A stretch of DNA of 58,960 bases from an uncultured Pelagibacteraceae bacterium (lineage in GTDB: Bacteria; Pseudomonadota; Alphaproteobacteria; Pelagibacterales; Pelagibacteraceae), in the NCBI GenBank assembly GCA_902576395.1, contig CACGVB010000005.1, forward strand, positions 1 to 58,960, in the 5' to 3' direction. The notes below the pieces were generated by a model. The model saw only the letters and a program-made list of their open reading frames with translations. It had not been told where the DNA came from and did not search any database. Positions within the stretch are counted from its first letter, which is position 1. Each line of letters opens with the position of its first letter. This document shows positions 7,546-16,367 of the stretch, one piece after another. The position numbers and the translations under genes are program-made.

Positions 7546-8961
7546 ATGAAAAATAATTTACAAAACAAAAATTCACTCGAAAAGAAAATAGATTGGAAAA
7601 ATATAAAAAATGAAATGCGAGAAAAATTTGGTAATGAGATTTTTGAGAGTTGGATAAAAAAAATTGAGTTAGTTGAAGAATTCCACAATTATATTTTATT
7701 TTCAGTTTCAACCAGATTTATTCGAGACTGGATAGTATCAAGATATTTAGACCAAATATTGCAGATAATTAAAGAATATAAAAAAGACTTAGTAAGGATT
7801 GAATTCACTATAAAAGATAACAAAGATAATGAAATAAAAGAGTCAAATATATCATCTCAAAAGTCTATTGAAACTAATAATGATAATGTTTCGTTTATAA
7901 AAGATTCTTATCTTCAATATAACAGAATAGATCCAAATAAAAATTTTGAAAAATTTATAACTGGGGAAAGTAATAAGTTAGCATTTGAAGCTTCAAAAAA
8001 AGTTTCAAAAGATATAGCGCATTATAATCCATTATACTTATATGGTGGAGTAGGAATGGGTAAAACCCATTTATTAAATGCAATTGGTCTAGAATTGAAA
8101 GAAAAGAATAAAGTAATGTTTATATCTGCAGAGAGATTCATGTACCAATTTGTTAAATCCATAAAATCAAATGAAATGGTTAAGTTTAAAGAGTACTTTA
8201 GGAATACAGATATTTTACTAATTGATGATATTCAGTTTATGAATGGTAAAGAGGCAATGCAAGAAGAGTTCTTTCATACATTCAATGCCTTATTAGATAA
8301 AAATTCACAGATAATAATATCTGCAGATCGACCACCTAATAAACTTTCACGAATACAAGAGAGAATAAAATCTAGATTTTCTGGAGGTTTAGTTGTCGAT
8401 ATTCAAAATCCTGATTATGAACTTAGATATAAAATTATTAAATCTAAAACTGAAGAATTAAAATTATCATACTCAAATCAGGTTATTATTTCTGAGGAAA
8501 TACAAAAATTTATTAGTACAGAAATTAAAACTAGTATTAGAGAGTTAGTTGGAGCACTAAATAGGATTGTGTCTTTTACAAGGATTTATAATAAAGTTCC
8601 AAGCTTATCTGAAGTTAAAATTGTTTTAAAAGACTTGCTCAACCTCACTGAAAATAAAGTAGATATTGATACAATCCAGACAATAGTCTGCAAATTTTAT
8701 AAAATTAGTAAAAATGAAATGCTTTCTCCAAGAAGATCAAGATATCTTGTCAGACCAAGACAGACTGCAATCTATCTTGCTAAAATGTTAACATCCAAAT
8801 CCTTGCCTGAGATAGGTAGATCCTTTTCCAATAGAGATCATACAACCGTAATCCACTCTGTCAAAACCATAGAAAGATTAAGAAAAGAGGATAGCGAATT
8901 AAATATTAATATTGATAGTTTAAAAAATAAGATTTTATATAATAAAGAAAATGAAGTTTAG
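7546..8961 (+). CDS. dnaA: chromosomal replication initiator DnaA
   Basis: A 471-residue AAA+ initiator that binds origin DnaA boxes and opens the duplex. Domain I occupies about residues 10-95 (WIKKIELVEE, FIRDWIV), followed by a short acidic/polar linker. The ATPase domain has Walker A GGVGMGKTHLLNA, Walker B ILLIDDIQF, and the sensor-region segment RIQERIKSRFSGG. The C-terminal DNA-binding domain contains the signature SFSNRDHTTVIHSVKTIE. Length is typical. The ATG at 7546 follows a palindrome-bearing upstream region, and the 3' end overlaps dnaN by 11 nt, so the two are cotranscribed. Confidence 0.97.
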   Translation: MKNNLQNKNSLEKKIDWKNIKNEMREKFGNEIFESWIKKIELVEEFHNYILFSVSTRFIRDWIVSRYLDQILQIIKEYKKDLVRIEFTIKDNKDNEIKESNISSQKSIETNNDNVSFIKDSYLQYNRIDPNKNFEKFITGESNKLAFEASKKVSKDIAHYNPLYLYGGVGMGKTHLLNAIGLELKEKNKVMFISAERFMYQFVKSIKSNEMVKFKEYFRNTDILLIDDIQFMNGKEAMQEEFFHTFNALLDKNSQIIISADRPPNKLSRIQERIKSRFSGGLVVDIQNPDYELRYKIIKSKTEELKLSYSNQVIISEEIQKFISTEIKTSIRELVGALNRIVSFTRIYNKVPSLSEVKIVLKDLLNLTENKVDIDTIQTIVCKFYKISKNEMLSPRRSRYLVRPRQTAIYLAKMLTSKSLPEIGRSFSNRDHTTVIHSVKTIERLRKEDSELNINIDSLKNKILYNKENEV

Positions 8962-10063
8962 TCTTAATCAACAAGATCTTCAAAAATCTTTAAATTATTG
9001 TCAAGGTGTAATTGAAAAAAGAAGTACGTTACCGATACTTTCAAATGTATTATTGGAAGTAAGTAATGGAAAACTAACAATTACAGCTACTGATCTTGAT
9101 TTAATTTTTATTCATCAAATTCCAAATGTCGAAATATTAGAAGAGGGTAAAACTACTTCATCCTCATCAATAATGTATGATATTGTTAGAAAATTTTCAT
9201 CTGGAAGTAAAATTAATTTTTCTAATCCTAGTGAAAATAAATTGCATTTAGAGTCTGATAAATCTGTGTTCAACTTAAATTGTATTAGTGCTTCTGAATT
9301 TCCCTTAACAGATGAAAATTTTAATGAAAATGAGTTTTCGATTAAATCAAAAGAGCTACTAAAACTGCTAAATAAATGTAAATTTTCAGTATCTAACGAT
9401 GAAACAAGACATTATTTAAGTGGAATTTTTTTACATCAGACAGAAGTCGAAGATAAAAATTTTTTAACAGCCGCAGCTACTGATAGTCATAGAATGTCCA
9501 TATCAAAGATAAGACTCCAAAATAAAGTCCAATTTGATCAAATAATATTACCAAAGAAGACTATTTTTCAGCTTTGCTCATTATTAGAGGACTATGAAGG
9601 TGAGGTAAAAATATCAAATATTAAATCAAAAATTAAATTTGAAATTAACAATAGTATATTGATATCTAAACTTATTGATGGAAAATTTCCAAACTACGTA
9701 CAGGTAATACCAAAAGAAAACCAAAAAAAATTAGAAGTTAATTTAAAATCATTTTTGAATTCAGTAGATAGAGTTGCTTCAGTCTCCTTAGATAAAAAAG
9801 ATGGTGTAAAATTTAATCTTTCAAAAGATAATCTTGATCTTTCAGTTAACAATACAAATAGTGGTGATGGTAAAGAAAGTTTAAGTGTTAAGTTTGATCA
9901 CGAGCTTGATATAAGCTTTAATTCTAGGTATTTAATTGATGTTGCTTCCCAACTTGATGGAGATAACATTGAAATTTATTTAAAAGATACAGGTTCACCA
10001 GCCTTAATAAGAGATCCAGCTGATTATGATAGCATATATGTTGTAATGCCAATGAAGGGCTAA
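8951..10063 (+). CDS. dnaN: DNA polymerase III sliding clamp (beta subunit)
   Basis: A 370-residue beta clamp that encircles DNA and tethers polymerase III and repair proteins. It has the three-fold repeated clamp architecture: N-terminal KRSTLPILSNVLLEV, central RHYLSGIFLHQ and AATDSHRMS, and C-terminal FNSRYLIDVASQLDGD, ending in YVVMPMKG (the expected PMR/PMK-like tail). It overlaps dnaA by 11 nt and its stop overlaps the convergent acyltransferase gene by 4 nt. recF does not follow, unlike the classical dnaA-dnaN-recF order. Confidence 0.97.
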   Translation: MKFSLNQQDLQKSLNYCQGVIEKRSTLPILSNVLLEVSNGKLTITATDLDLIFIHQIPNVEILEEGKTTSSSSIMYDIVRKFSSGSKINFSNPSENKLHLESDKSVFNLNCISASEFPLTDENFNENEFSIKSKELLKLLNKCKFSVSNDETRHYLSGIFLHQTEVEDKNFLTAAATDSHRMSISKIRLQNKVQFDQIILPKKTIFQLCSLLEDYEGEVKISNIKSKIKFEINNSILISKLIDGKFPNYVQVIPKENQKKLEVNLKSFLNSVDRVASVSLDKKDGVKFNLSKDNLDLSVNNTNSGDGKESLSVKFDHELDISFNSRYLIDVASQLDGDNIEIYLKDTGSPALIRDPADYDSIYVVMPMKG

Positions 10064-10761
10064 TTCATTAATTTTAACTCAGTATATATTTTATCCTCTA
10101 TAAAATTCGTAAAGTCAGTTGACTTCATTCCAGTTTTTACTTCTGGAAGAATTGATATAGTTATTGTTTTTTTTGAAGATAATTTTCCATTTTTTGGCCA
10201 AACATTTCCAGAATTTATCGCCACAGGTTGGCAATTTATTTTTAATTCTTCATAAATTCTACCAACACCTTTTTTAAAAGGAATTATTTCATTTGGCAAA
10301 ACTCTTGTTCCTTGAGGAAATATAATTAATGGTCTTTCTGAATTTTTTATAGAATTTTTTATTTTATCTATTAAACCTAAATTATCTTTACTAATTTTAT
10401 TTCTATTAATTGAAATTGATCCAATCTTTTTTAAATACCAGCCAAATATAGGCATTTTGATTAATTCATGTTTTAAAATAAATATTGGTGAATTAAAAAT
10501 TGTTTGTAGGTAAAAAGTTTCAAACATCGATTGATGAGAGCAAGCAATAAAAAACTTTTCATTTTTAATAATATTTTCCCTACCCTTAACAAAAATTTTT
10601 GTTTGTAAAAAAATTTGAAGACAAACGGCAGCCCACCTTCCCATCATTTTTCCACCGAATAAAACTATTTTAGTTGGCATCATTAATGATGGCAGGAATA
10701 TTATTGAAATTATAGATATACCTAGGAAGAAAAAAAGTAAAAATAGAAGTTTTCTTATCAT
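10060..10761 (-). CDS. PlsC-like 1-acyl-glycerol-3-phosphate acyltransferase
   Basis: A ~233-residue membrane-associated acyltransferase of the PlsC/LPLAT family, expected to acylate lysophosphatidic acid or a related lysolipid. An N-terminal hydrophobic segment (LLFLLFFFLGISIISIIFLP) anchors it. Motif I reads SHQSMFET, i.e. H-x4-E rather than the usual H-x4-D, and motif III reads FPQGTR rather than FPEGTR; both sit at the right spacing. SINRN corresponds to the middle motif. I start at ATG 10761 (MIRKLL); the codon three upstream at 10770 is TTG. It lies 12 nt downstream of lysA. The substituted motif residues leave the exact substrate open. Confidence 0.8.
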   Translation of the reverse strand: MIRKLLFLLFFFLGISIISIIFLPSLMMPTKIVLFGGKMMGRWAAVCLQIFLQTKIFVKGRENIIKNEKFFIACSHQSMFETFYLQTIFNSPIFILKHELIKMPIFGWYLKKIGSISINRNKISKDNLGLIDKIKNSIKNSERPLIIFPQGTRVLPNEIIPFKKGVGRIYEELKINCQPVAINSGNVWPKNGKLSSKKTITISILPEVKTGMKSTDFTNFIEDKIYTELKLMN

Positions 10762-10773
10762 TTTTGTCAAAAA

Positions 10774-11988
10774 CTAAATTATATCTTTTAGTTTTTGTCT
10801 TTTTTTAATTACATTTATTTTTGAACCTTTTATTAATATTTCAGCAGGTTTAGGTCTAATGTTATAATTAGAAGATAACGATGAGCCATATGCTCCTACG
10901 TCACAAATAATAATATAATCTTTCTCATTTAATTTTTGAAATTTATTTGTAGTTAGGAATTTATCTGTCGTTTCGCAAATCGGTCCTACAAAATCATAAC
11001 TTTTCCTAGTCATTTTATTTGTTTTTTTTAATGGAATTATTTTATGCTCAGCTCCATACAACGCAGGTCTCATAAAATCATTCATAGCTGCATCCATAAT
11101 AATAAAATCTTTTTTAGAATTTTCTTTTATATAAATAATTTTTGAAATTAATATTGCAGTATCACCTATAATTGATCTACCGGGTTCAAAAATAATTTTT
11201 GATTTATGCTTTTTTAAAAATTTTTTAATAATTTGATTATACTTTTTATAATTAAATCTTTTATCGTCTTTTTTATAATCAATTCCCATACCACCACCAA
11301 GATCTATATACTCAAAATTAAAGTTAATTTTTTTAATTAATTTATCTATAACATTAACCATTTTTTGGTATGGCTTATGGTCTAGAATTTGACTTCCAAT
11401 ATGTACACTTAAACATTTTAGATTTAAAAATTTTGAGTTTTTTATATATTTTGAAACTTCAATAAATATCTTTTCACTAACACCAAATTTATTTTCTTTT
11501 TTACCAGTTGAAATTTGTTTAATTGTTTTAGCATCTGTATTTGGATTTAATCTAATTCCAATATTTACCTTTTTATTCTTAGATTTTGCTATACTTTCTA
11601 TTTCTAATATTTCACTTTTTGACTCACAATTAATCAATAAAATATTTTTATCTATCGCATAAATCAATTCTGACTTAGTTTTACCCACTCCAGAAAAAAC
11701 AATCTTTTTGGAATTTATTCCAGCTTTAAGAGCAATCATTAATTCACCTTTTGAGACAACATCAGCTCCCAATCCACTTCGTTTAATTAGTTTAAGTATT
11801 TCTAGATTACAGTTTGATTTTGTTGAAAAACATATGATTGGAGAAAATGATTTAAAACTTCTTTTAAATTTAGTTATATTTTCATTAATTTTTTTCTCTG
11901 AATAGCAAAAAATTGGTGTTTCAAATTTTTTAATTACTTTAGTGAGTCTGGATTTTTCAACTGTAAAAATATTATTGATATATTTCAT
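10774..11988 (-). CDS. lysA: diaminopimelate decarboxylase
   Basis: A ~404-residue PLP-dependent fold-III decarboxylase that converts meso-diaminopimelate to L-lysine. The PLP lysine is in CFSTKSNCN near residue 50. Later come the phosphate-binding EYIDLGGGMGIDY, FEPGRSI, and the substrate/dimer motif VGPICETTD, followed by CDVGAYGSSLSSNYN. I chose ATG 11988 (MKYINNIFTVEK) because homologues begin here; a longer frame to 12039 would add residues unlike the family and run through the upstream lipoprotein gene. The start overlaps that lipoprotein gene by 17 nt. argH-lipoprotein-lysA is a typical alphaproteobacterial order. Confidence 0.93.
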   Translation of the reverse strand: MKYINNIFTVEKSRLTKVIKKFETPIFCYSEKKINENITKFKRSFKSFSPIICFSTKSNCNLEILKLIKRSGLGADVVSKGELMIALKAGINSKKIVFSGVGKTKSELIYAIDKNILLINCESKSEILEIESIAKSKNKKVNIGIRLNPNTDAKTIKQISTGKKENKFGVSEKIFIEVSKYIKNSKFLNLKCLSVHIGSQILDHKPYQKMVNVIDKLIKKINFNFEYIDLGGGMGIDYKKDDKRFNYKKYNQIIKKFLKKHKSKIIFEPGRSIIGDTAILISKIIYIKENSKKDFIIMDAAMNDFMRPALYGAEHKIIPLKKTNKMTRKSYDFVGPICETTDKFLTTNKFQKLNEKDYIIICDVGAYGSSLSSNYNIRPKPAEILIKGSKINVIKKRQKLKDII

Positions 11989-12136
11989 CTTTTTTTGGCA
12001 TTTTAAATACGTTATTAATATTATCAAATTTCGTAACATTATTATTTAATGATGCCTCATATTTTGGCTCATTTTTTCTTCCACATGAAGTTAATAAAAT
12101 TAGACACATGGTAATTAAAGTTATTTTTTTTATCAT
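11972..12136 (-). CDS. small LptM-like lipoprotein between argH and lysA
   Basis: A 54-residue reading frame between argH and lysA. It starts MIKKITLITMCLILLTSC, a lipoprotein signal peptide with lipobox LTSC, then GRKNEPKYEASL and a short polar tail ending DEIYQ. The CG-R/K-x-x-P segment after the lipidated Cys resembles the LptM (YifL)/LPAM family of tiny outer-membrane lipoproteins, which help the LPS translocon LptD mature in E. coli. Alphaproteobacteria commonly carry such a gene right before lysA. The start lies 2 nt past the argH stop, and the end overlaps lysA by 17 nt. The lipoprotein call is strong; the LptM role is inferred from position and motif. Confidence 0.78.
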   Translation of the reverse strand: MIKKITLITMCLILLTSCGRKNEPKYEASLNNNVTKFDNINNVFKMPKKDEIYQ

Positions 12137-12138
12137 AG

Positions 12139-13527
12139 TTATTTCTTCTTATAACTTAATATCATTTTCTTAATGTTGTCGAAAGAAGTTCCACCATAAG
12201 AAACTTTAGAATTAACAGATTTTTTTAGTTCAAATACTTTCAGAACATCAGCGGTTAAACCTTTTTCAATTTTATTTATCTCTTTAATTGAGAGCTCTGA
12301 CAATTTTTTTTTATTTTTTTCGGCAAAATTTATGATTTTAGCTGTTTGTAAATAGGCTTTTCTAAAGGGATAATTTAATTCTCTTACCATATAATCTGCT
12401 AAATCAGTTGCTGTAATGTAGCCACTTTCTGCAAGTTCAATCATTCTTTTTTTATCTGGCGAAAAATTTTTAAGAACATCGTTTAATATAATTAAGGAAT
12501 TTTTTAACTGATCAAACGATTTAAAAACAATTTCTTTATCATCTTGTAGATCCTTAAAATAAGATAATGGCAATCCTTTTAAAGTTGTGAGCATAGAGAA
12601 AAGATTTCCAAACATAAATCCTGTTTTCCCTCTTAAGTATTCTAGAGGATCTGGATTTTTTTTTTGAGGCATAATGGATGATCCAGTTACAATTTTATCA
12701 TTCAAATTAATAAGTTTAAAAGCATCTGAATTCCAGATTATAAACTCCTCAGCAATCCTAGAGATATGAACAGCACATGCAGAGCAAGAATATAGAAAAT
12801 CGATTACAAAATCTCTATCAGAAACAGTATCAATTGAATTTTTAGTTGGTCTGTCGAAACCTAATTTTTTTGAAGTATAAAATCTATCAATTTTAAAAGA
12901 AGTACCTGTTAAAGCAGCCACACCAAGTGGATTTTCATTAAGACTCTCTAAGTTATTTTTAAATCTATTTTTATCTCTGTTAAACATTTCTAGGTAAGCC
13001 ATTAAGTAATGAGCAAAAGAAACTGGTTGAGCATTTTTAAGGTGTGTGAAACCAGGCATTATTGTTTCAACATTTTTTTCTGCTTTTTTTAAAATATTTT
13101 TAATTGTTACATCAATATTTTTAACAATCTCTTTATTAGCTTTTCTTAACCAAATTTTAAAATCTGTAACTATTTGATCGTTTCTTGATCTTGCCGTGTG
13201 AATATATCCAGCATCTTCTCCAATTAGCTCAAAGAGTCTGTGTTCTATGTTCATATGAATATCCTCAAGTTTATTATCAAAAATAAATTTTTTTTTTATA
13301 ATTTCGTTCTTAATTCTATTCAAACCCCAAACTATTTTATTTTTAATTTTAAAATTTATAATTTTTTGTCTAAACAGCATCTCAACATGTACAATCGAAG
13401 CTTCAATATCTTCTCTGAATAATCTTTTATCAATTGCTATTGATCCACCAATCTTTTTAAAAAGGTTTGTTTTTTCCTTTTTAATTCTAGTGTTCCAAAT
13501 TGGTTGATTGTTTTTATTTTTACCCAT
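12139..13527 (-). CDS. argH: argininosuccinate lyase
   Basis: A 462-residue fumarase/aspartase-superfamily enzyme that splits argininosuccinate to arginine and fumarate. The superfamily signature GSSIMPQKKNPDP is present near residue 285, with the catalytic serine loop. Other family regions seen are HTARSRNDQIVTDFKIWLR, PGFTHLKNAQPVSFAHYL, and SDRDFVIDFL. Length is normal. It heads the minus-strand run argH-lipoprotein-lysA-plsC and diverges from the TlpA gene over 23 nt; argH beside tlpA recurs in alphaproteobacteria. Confidence 0.96.
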   Translation of the reverse strand: MGKNKNNQPIWNTRIKKEKTNLFKKIGGSIAIDKRLFREDIEASIVHVEMLFRQKIINFKIKNKIVWGLNRIKNEIIKKKFIFDNKLEDIHMNIEHRLFELIGEDAGYIHTARSRNDQIVTDFKIWLRKANKEIVKNIDVTIKNILKKAEKNVETIMPGFTHLKNAQPVSFAHYLMAYLEMFNRDKNRFKNNLESLNENPLGVAALTGTSFKIDRFYTSKKLGFDRPTKNSIDTVSDRDFVIDFLYSCSACAVHISRIAEEFIIWNSDAFKLINLNDKIVTGSSIMPQKKNPDPLEYLRGKTGFMFGNLFSMLTTLKGLPLSYFKDLQDDKEIVFKSFDQLKNSLIILNDVLKNFSPDKKRMIELAESGYITATDLADYMVRELNYPFRKAYLQTAKIINFAEKNKKKLSELSIKEINKIEKGLTADVLKVFELKKSVNSKVSYGGTSFDNIKKMILSYKKK

Positions 13528-13550
13528 GATATTTAATTCTAACAGATTTT

Positions 13551-14081
13551 ATGAAAATCATTTTTTTTAATTATCTTATAATAATATTTTACTTAATATC
13601 ATCTAGCGTCTCATATTCAATAGAGCGTCCAGAAATAAAAAATCTTATAGTACATAAAGACAAGAAAAAAATTGAAAATATAGAATTTATTAAATCTGAT
13701 GGCCAAAAAGTAAGTTTAAATGATTATAAATCAAATCCCTTAATAATAAATTTTTGGGCCACTTGGTGTGCTCCTTGTAAAAAAGAGATGCCATCTTTGG
13801 ATAAACTTAAAACTTTAAATGAATTTAAAAATATTAATATTATTCCAATTAATATCGGTGGCGAAAGCTACAAAAAATCAAAAGAATTTTTTGATAAAAT
13901 AAAAATTAAAAATTTAGATATATTTACAGGATCTGGACCAGAGTTTTCACAGTTATTTAAGCTACGAGGATTACCCACAACAATTTTAATAGACCAAAAT
14001 GGTTTTGAAGTTGGGAGAATTGTTGGGTATATTGACTTTAATGATCAATCTTTACTTGATTGGTTACCAAAAATTTTATGA
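13551..14081 (+). CDS. tlpA: TlpA-like exported thioredoxin
   Basis: A 176-residue periplasmic, probably membrane-anchored thiol-disulfide oxidoreductase. An N-terminal hydrophobic segment (FNYLIIIFYLISSSVSY) is followed by a thioredoxin fold with active site WATWCAPCKKEMPSL near residue 70 and the cis-Pro loop RGLPTTILID. TlpA/ResE-type proteins reduce cytochrome c apoproteins or copper-centre cysteines during oxidase assembly. The gene is divergent from argH, and its stop overlaps the next start (ATGA), so it is cotranslated with the esterase gene. A DsbB-like gene lies about 1.8 kb away, though the two are not in one operon. Confidence 0.88.
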   Translation: MKIIFFNYLIIIFYLISSSVSYSIERPEIKNLIVHKDKKKIENIEFIKSDGQKVSLNDYKSNPLIINFWATWCAPCKKEMPSLDKLKTLNEFKNINIIPINIGGESYKKSKEFFDKIKIKNLDIFTGSGPEFSQLFKLRGLPTTILIDQNGFEVGRIVGYIDFNDQSLLDWLPKIL

Positions 14082-14734
14082 AATTTTCGTTAAATACAAC
14101 AATAGTAAAACCAGAAAATAATGAGAAAGTTAAAAGTGCAGTAATTTTACTTCATGGATATGGAGGTGATGGCAAAGATATCAGTATGCTTACATTAAAT
14201 TGGAAAAGATTTTTAAAAAATACAGTTTTTTTATGTCCTGATGCACATGAAGTGTGCAGCTTAAATCCAACTGGCTTTCAATGGTTTGATTTAAATAATG
14301 AAGATCCAGACTATACTCTTCAAGAGTCAAAAGGGGCAGAAAATGTTTTAAACGGTTATATTTCAGAAGTAAGTAATTATTTTAATTTAGAATATTCACA
14401 AATTTGTGTTTCTGGTTTTAGTCAAGGATGCATGATGTCATTAAATGTTGGTCTAACATCCGAAAAAGAATTTAGTTGTATTGTAGGATTTTCTGGAAGA
14501 ATCATAAATATGAAAGACCTTTCTCCAAGAATTAAAAATAAAACTAATATTTTAATGATACATGGTGAAAATGATCTAATTGTCCCCCCAAGCAATTTAC
14601 TTGAGGCTGAAGATTTTTTTATCAGAAATAAAATTAAAATTGAAACTTTAATGATTAAAAACTGTGATCACCATATACCTATGGCAGCATCAAGTGCGGC
14701 ATTAAACTTTATTAAAAAAAATATAATTAATTAA
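14078..14734 (+). CDS. phospholipase/carboxylesterase family serine hydrolase
   Basis: A 218-residue alpha/beta hydrolase of the carboxylesterase (LypA/YpfH) family. The oxyanion region is ILLHGYGGDGKD, the nucleophile elbow GFSQGCMMSL, the acid HGENDLIVP, and the catalytic His lies in CDHHIP. I chose ATG 14078, which forms a 4-nt ATGA overlap with the tlpA stop; the upstream in-frame TTG at 14060 is less likely. Such enzymes hydrolyse short-chain esters or lysophospholipids; the physiological substrate is unknown. Confidence 0.85.
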   Translation: MKFSLNTTIVKPENNEKVKSAVILLHGYGGDGKDISMLTLNWKRFLKNTVFLCPDAHEVCSLNPTGFQWFDLNNEDPDYTLQESKGAENVLNGYISEVSNYFNLEYSQICVSGFSQGCMMSLNVGLTSEKEFSCIVGFSGRIINMKDLSPRIKNKTNILMIHGENDLIVPPSNLLEAEDFFIRNKIKIETLMIKNCDHHIPMAASSAALNFIKKNIIN

Positions 14735-14780
14735 TAAATCCTTAATATACAATCAGTAAAGTTGATTAAAAATATATTTA

Positions 14781-15365
14781 ATGTATGCTTTAATTATGAT
14801 TGAGCTTTCAGATCAAAGTATGTCGCTAGAAAAATGTCCAGCGTTAGTTTTAAATGCAGATTATAGACCCTTAAGTTATTATCCACTTTCATTGTGGAGT
14901 TGGCAAGATTCAATTAAATCTGTTTTCTTAGATAGAGTCTCTATTGTCAGTTATTATGACAGACAAATTAGAAGTCCTTCGTTTAGCATGAAACTTCCAA
15001 GTGTAATTGCTCTTAAATCATACATTAGACCTCAATCAAATCCTAACTTTACAAGGTTTAATGTATTTTTAAGAGATAAATTTAGCTGCCAATATTGTGG
15101 TAGCAAAAACGAACTAACATTTGATCACTTACTACCAAGATCAAAAGGTGGAAAAACTAATTGGGATAATGTTGTGACTGCTTGTTCTTCCTGTAATGTT
15201 AAAAAGGGAGGAAGACTAATAAAGAACTCAGGTATGACATTAAATCAATGGCCTTTTCAACCTACTACAGAAGATCTTCATAAAAATGGAAAGAATTTTC
15301 CACCTAACTTTTTACATAAAAGTTGGATGGACTATTTGTATTGGGATGTCGAACTTGAACCGTAA
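14781..15365 (+). CDS. HNH endonuclease domain protein
   Basis: Up to 194 residues. The N-terminal half carries the conserved CPALVLNADYRPLSYYPLSL segment typical of an alphaproteobacterial HNH family. The C-terminal half is an HNH fold with two Cys pairs (CQYCGS and CSSCN), the metal/catalytic His in FDHLLPRSKGG, and the Asn in NWDNVV. The start is uncertain: ATG at 14781, 14796 and 14820 are all in frame, and homologues begin close to the last two. It stands alone on the plus strand and ends against coq7. The role is unknown; vertically conserved HNH proteins of this type are not obviously mobile. Confidence 0.82.
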   Translation: MYALIMIELSDQSMSLEKCPALVLNADYRPLSYYPLSLWSWQDSIKSVFLDRVSIVSYYDRQIRSPSFSMKLPSVIALKSYIRPQSNPNFTRFNVFLRDKFSCQYCGSKNELTFDHLLPRSKGGKTNWDNVVTACSSCNVKKGGRLIKNSGMTLNQWPFQPTTEDLHKNGKNFPPNFLHKSWMDYLYWDVELEP

Positions 15366-15899
15366 CTAAATTTTTTCAGAGATTTTTATAGCAACCTTAG
15401 AACCAGTTTTAATTACTTTATCCATAATTGAATAAACACCTTTTTTTGTAGCACCCTTCTCGTAGGCTATATCTTTATGGTCTAATTCGTCTTGTCTAAA
15501 TTTTATTATTTTTTCCTTTAAATCCTTTTCATCTCCTTCAATTTGATTAATTTGATTTTTATAATGTTCGTCTATTACCTCCTCGACAGAGGCCGTACAT
15601 AACATCGCTGCTTTTTTTCCAAGTATTGTTGAGCCAAATCCAAGGCCTAATCCAAGCAAATCCCATAATGGTAATAATTTTGTTGGTTTTATACTTCTTT
15701 TTTTTATTTCATCATCAAAAAAATTTGAATGTTCCTCTTCATGCTTCTTCATTTCTCTAATAATTTGTTTCAAATCATCATTTTTTACAATAGTATTTAA
15801 AGCAAGCAGTTGACCCTCATAAATTTTAATTGCACCTCTTTCTCCAGCGTGATCTACTCTTATAAATTCTTCTAATTTTTTTTTGTCAGTTTTTTTCAT
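15366..15899 (-). CDS. coq7: Coq7-type di-iron demethoxyubiquinol hydroxylase
   Basis: A ~177-residue ferritin-like di-iron hydroxylase for a late ubiquinone ring hydroxylation, replacing UbiF. Iron ligands are in RVDHAGERGAIKIYEGQ, MKKHEEEHSNFF, ASVEEVIDEHY and FRQDELDHKDIAYE, i.e. paired E and ExxH motifs. A Gly-rich hydrophobic segment (LLGLGLGFGSTILG) matches the membrane-binding part. I chose ATG 15899 (MKKTDKKK); the longer frame at 15929 starts on TTG inside dsbB. It overlaps dsbB by 14 nt. With UbiB and UbiE at 3.8-6.1 kb it adds to the ubiquinone functions in this window. Confidence 0.92.
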   Translation of the reverse strand: MKKTDKKKLEEFIRVDHAGERGAIKIYEGQLLALNTIVKNDDLKQIIREMKKHEEEHSNFFDDEIKKRSIKPTKLLPLWDLLGLGLGFGSTILGKKAAMLCTASVEEVIDEHYKNQINQIEGDEKDLKEKIIKFRQDELDHKDIAYEKGATKKGVYSIMDKVIKTGSKVAIKISEKI

Positions 15900-16365
15900 A
15901 GACCAATGTTCTAATGGAAAAAATAACAATTAAAATTGATAAAATTGTATTAATTGCCGCTAGTGAAATTCCAAGAATTTTAAAAGTAGCATCTTTACAG
16001 TTAACAGGCATAGTTTTGTTAAGAGTCTCTAGTAATTTTGATTTATTTAAAATATCTGATGATCCATTTGTACAGGCTGATAGTTCATCGAATATACTAT
16101 TCTCAATTCCAAAATGATACCCAGATAATATAGCGCTCAAAGCGAATATCATAATTGTAACTATTAAAATATGATCATTATTCGAATAATTTAACCCGAT
16201 AAAGCTTAAAAATATTGCAGCTAGGTAAGGTAACCTTTGATAAATACATAACTTACAGGGTTGATACTGCAATATATACTCAATGTATAAAGCTGAAATT
16301 ATTGAAATTAATGAGATTGATAAAATAATTAAGTAAAAAATTTTTCTATTAGGAAATAAGATCAT
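15886..16365 (-). CDS. dsbB: DsbB-family disulfide bond formation protein
   Basis: A 159-residue inner-membrane protein with four predicted helices. The first periplasmic Cys pair is CKLCIYQRLPY near residue 36, typical of DsbB/DsbI. The second pair (SACTNGSSD and VNCKDATF) lies in the loop before the last helix. DsbB passes electrons from a DsbA-like oxidase to ubiquinone. It overlaps coq7 by 14 nt, so a quinone-reducing disulfide catalyst and a quinone-synthesis enzyme are translationally linked. No DsbA is in the window. Confidence 0.87.
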   Translation of the reverse strand: MILFPNRKIFYLIILSISLISIISALYIEYILQYQPCKLCIYQRLPYLAAIFLSFIGLNYSNNDHILIVTIMIFALSAILSGYHFGIENSIFDELSACTNGSSDILNKSKLLETLNKTMPVNCKDATFKILGISLAAINTILSILIVIFSIRTLVYEKN

Positions 16366-16367
16366 AT

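Noticed and set aside
12040..12138. N-terminal extension of lysA to 12039
   Set aside because: The extra residues do not resemble LysA and the stretch is better explained by the lipoprotein gene at 11972-12136.
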